Part shown: positions 5,041-6,529 of the stretch, piece after piece
Numbering within the stretch: the stretch's first letter is position 1
Layout of the letters: each line of letters opens with the position of its first letter
Assembly (NCBI GenBank): GCA_018716005.1
Contig: DVKN01000206.1
Location: 1 to 6,529 of the forward strand
DNA: 6,529 nt
Source: Candidatus Scatomorpha stercoravium
GTDB lineage: Bacteria; Bacillota; Clostridia; Oscillospirales; Oscillospiraceae
Direction of reading: 5' to 3'
Position numbers and translations under genes: made by a program
The notes under the pieces: model-generated
The model's input: the letters and a program-made list of their open reading frames with translations, nothing else
What the model was told of the DNA's origin: nothing
Databases searched by the model: none

Positions 5041-6249
5041 ATGACAGAAAACCCCAATGAGAGCAAGGCCGTGACTAAGGGTACCCTGGCCGCGGGCTTC
5101 TCCGTCGCGAGCGTATGGTTCGGCACCCATGTCGGCGCAGGCTTCGCCACCGGCAACCAGGTGCTCAACTACTACGTCCAGTACGGCTGGACCGCCGTGC
5201 TTTTCCCGCTCATATCCATGGGCATACTGGCCTACGTCATCTACGTTATCATGAAGTTCGCGCGCCTGCGCGGCCTCGACAACTACAACGACACCTTCCG
5301 CGAGCTGTGGAGCCCCTATCCGCAGCTGGCGATAACCTTCGAGATATTCTACATCATCATAATCCTCGCCGCCGTCGCGGCCGCCATATCCGGCGCGGCG
5401 CTGCTGGTCGACGATGTGCTGGGCTTCCAGGGCGCGGGCTCCTCCGCCTCGCTGCCGAGCACGATAATAGTCGCCGTCCTGCTCATAGTGCTGTGCCTCT
5501 TCGGCGTTAAGCTCATAATCGCGGCGAGCACGGTGCTGTCCGTCGGCATCCTTATCACTGCGGGCCTCATGATAATCGTCGGCATCGCGAACCGCCCCGA
5601 GGCCGTCCTAGAGGCCTTCACGGCCGCCCCGCAGAACCCGGACGGGCTCGAGGGCTTCTGGCGCGGCGTGGTTATCTACTGCGGCTTCCAGTGCGTGTCC
5701 ATACCGCCCATGATAGCTGCGGCCGTCACCCTCAACCAGAAGGGCGTCAAGAAGGCCGGCGTCCTCGGCGGCGTCATGAACGGCGGCATGCTGGCCCTCT
5801 CCGGCCTCATGCTCCTCGGCTGGCAGGATCTTATCTACGCCGCCCCCGAGAGCGAGAAGGCCATCGACCTTCCGAACCTCTTCATCTGCGGCGAGATTGG
5901 CTGGGGCTGGCTTGAGATAGTCTACTCCGTGCTGCTCTTCTGCGCCTTTGTCTCCACCTGCGTCACCCTCATCTACACGATGATCCTGCGCATAGACAAG
6001 AAGTTCTTTGTCGACAAGGTGGACGTCCACGAGAAAATCCGCATGGCCATCATCGGCGTTGTCATGGTCGCCGTCTGCATGCTGCTGAGCACCTTCGGCC
6101 TCACCAAGATTATCACCTACGCCTACGGCTACGACGGCTACCTCGCGCTTGTCGCCATAGTCGTCCCGGTCATCATCATCGGCAACATCAAGAACAAGAA
6201 GTACGTCCGCGAGCACCCCGAGTGCCTGAAGAAGCACGGCAACGCCTGA
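5041..6249 (+). CDS. YkvI-like membrane transporter (LeuT/APC-fold family), substrate unknown
   Basis: A 402-residue integral membrane protein with about ten hydrophobic segments (roughly residues 17-37, 47-72, 97-123, 140-160, 163-182, 207-229, 238-260, 286-313, 333-353 and 365-382). The first segment contains the glycine-rich break GTHVGAGFATGNQ (28-40), typical of the YkvI group (COG3949). In transporters with the LeuT fold this segment is unwound and helps bind substrate and sodium. The C-terminus is short, charged and probably cytoplasmic. The gene diverges from the GntR-led operon and has its own strong promoter with a palindrome over its -35 box, so it is probably controlled by that regulator. 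It is followed by a terminator and appears to be a single-gene unit. YkvI proteins are poorly characterised. A carboxylate or amino acid related to the operon's substrate is the best guess, by context only. Confidence 0.85.
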   Translation: MTENPNESKAVTKGTLAAGFSVASVWFGTHVGAGFATGNQVLNYYVQYGWTAVLFPLISMGILAYVIYVIMKFARLRGLDNYNDTFRELWSPYPQLAITFEIFYIIIILAAVAAAISGAALLVDDVLGFQGAGSSASLPSTIIVAVLLIVLCLFGVKLIIAASTVLSVGILITAGLMIIVGIANRPEAVLEAFTAAPQNPDGLEGFWRGVVIYCGFQCVSIPPMIAAAVTLNQKGVKKAGVLGGVMNGGMLALSGLMLLGWQDLIYAAPESEKAIDLPNLFICGEIGWGWLEIVYSVLLFCAFVSTCVTLIYTMILRIDKKFFVDKVDVHEKIRMAIIGVVMVAVCMLLSTFGLTKIITYAYGYDGYLALVAIVVPVIIIGNIKNKKYVREHPECLKKHGNA

Positions 6250-6279
6250 GCGCCCCGGACGCAGCAATCCGAGCAAAGA

Positions 6280-6307
6280 GCCCGCCGCTTATGCGGCGGG
6301 CGTTTTT
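6280..6307 (+). terminator. Rho-independent terminator after the transporter gene
   Basis: Perfect 9-bp stem, GCCCGCCGC (6280-6288) and GCGGCGGGC (6293-6301), with a TTAT loop, followed by G and five T residues (6303-6307). It begins 30 bases after the transporter stop codon and separates that unit from the next gene. Confidence 0.92.
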
Positions 6308-6342
6308 GCGCCCGGGAGGCGCGCAACTTTACGCGGTTTGGG

Positions 6343-6371
6343 TTGAATATCCGGATTTTCCGTGGTACAAT
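6343..6371 (+). promoter_or_regulatory. Promoter of the adenosylhomocysteinase gene
   Basis: TTGAAT (6343-6348), a 17-base spacer and TACAAT (6366-6371), preceded by TGG, which gives an extended -10 element. Transcription should start near 6378, leaving a leader of about 33 bases. That is too short for a SAM or SAH riboswitch. Confidence 0.75.
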
Positions 6372-6410
6372 TATTAAGTTGCGAAATATTTCGTCTTTAG
6401 GGGGAGAACC

Positions 6411-6529
6411 ATGAACGAGATTAAGGATATCGCCCTCGCCCCGGACGGCGAGGTAAAAATCAACTGGGTGCGGCGCAATATGCCCGTCCTGCGCGGCATA
6501 GAGGCCGATTTCGCGCGCGAGAAGCCCTT
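6411..6529 (+). CDS. ahcY: S-adenosylhomocysteinase, N-terminal 39 codons (cut by window edge)
   Basis: The protein begins MNEIKDIALAPDGEVKINWV and continues with RRNMPVLRGIEADFAREKP. This matches the conserved start of S-adenosylhomocysteine hydrolase: the LAPxGxxKIxWVRRxMPVL pattern and the following FxxxKP. The enzyme splits S-adenosylhomocysteine into homocysteine and adenosine with bound NAD, removing the product that inhibits methyltransferases. Only about a tenth of the usual 410-470 residues is visible, so active-site residues cannot be checked. The start ATG follows AGGGGGAG at 6399-6406 and the gene has its own promoter after a terminator, so it is a separate unit unrelated to the transporter's control. 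The recognition rests on a short stretch but the motif is distinctive. Confidence 0.85.
   Translation, partial: MNEIKDIALAPDGEVKINWVRRNMPVLRGIEADFAREKP

Noticed and set aside
5608..6276. A 222-codon minus-strand frame opposite the transporter
   Set aside because: It is rich in Asp, Val and Ala, lies opposite a membrane protein with well-formed helices, and crosses its stop region; a shadow frame.
6372..6410. SAH or SAM riboswitch ahead of ahcY
   Set aside because: The predicted leader is only about 33 bases and shows no matching stem structure.
1..6529. Mobile elements, CRISPR array, tRNA or rRNA
   Set aside because: No transposase, integrase, spaced direct repeats or tRNA-like cloverleaf was seen; base composition is even apart from the intergenic gap.

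Overview
The window looks like a GC-rich stretch of chromosome from an anaerobic bacterium, most likely a GC-rich member of the Clostridia (Bacillota), with Synergistota as an alternative. The reasons are a ferredoxin-dependent 2-oxoacid oxidoreductase, strong purine-rich Shine-Dalgarno sites (GGAGG type), A-type -35/-10 promoters and frequent ATA and GGC codons. The taxon is an inference; there is no rRNA or other marker gene here.

Minus-strand operon, read from about 4.7 kb down to the left edge. It starts with a GntR/FadR-type (FCD domain) regulator at 3830-4591. Two tandem, diverged ketopantoate-reductase-family dehydrogenases follow (2874-3833 and 1821-2786); the first overlaps the regulator's stop codon by 4 bases. 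Next come a small P-loop NTPase (1045-1752), a 69-residue two-cluster ferredoxin (781-990), and the start of the alpha subunit of a 2-oxoacid:ferredoxin oxidoreductase of the VorB type (1-765, cut by the window edge). The TPP-binding beta and the gamma subunits probably lie just outside.

Control region, 4592-5040 (449 bases, AT-richer than its surroundings). It separates the operon from a divergent plus-strand transporter gene. It holds a near-consensus promoter for the transporter, a weaker candidate for the regulator gene, and several short palindromes and repeated CGGGGG boxes that are candidate operators.

Plus strand, right side. A 402-residue YkvI-like membrane transporter (5041-6249) ends in a clear rho-independent terminator (6280-6307). 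A separate transcription unit then begins: a good promoter (6343-6371) and the first 39 codons of S-adenosylhomocysteinase (ahcY, from 6411).

How the genes may work together (inference). Some ketopantoate-reductase relatives in lactic acid bacteria are really D-2-hydroxyacid dehydrogenases for branched-chain 2-oxo acids, and VOR oxidises branched-chain 2-oxo acids to acyl-CoA. The operon could therefore be a regulated branch point that interconverts 2-hydroxy and 2-oxo acids and oxidises the oxo acid to acyl-CoA plus reduced ferredoxin. The divergent transporter could import or export the acid. This grouping is the most interesting feature of the window.
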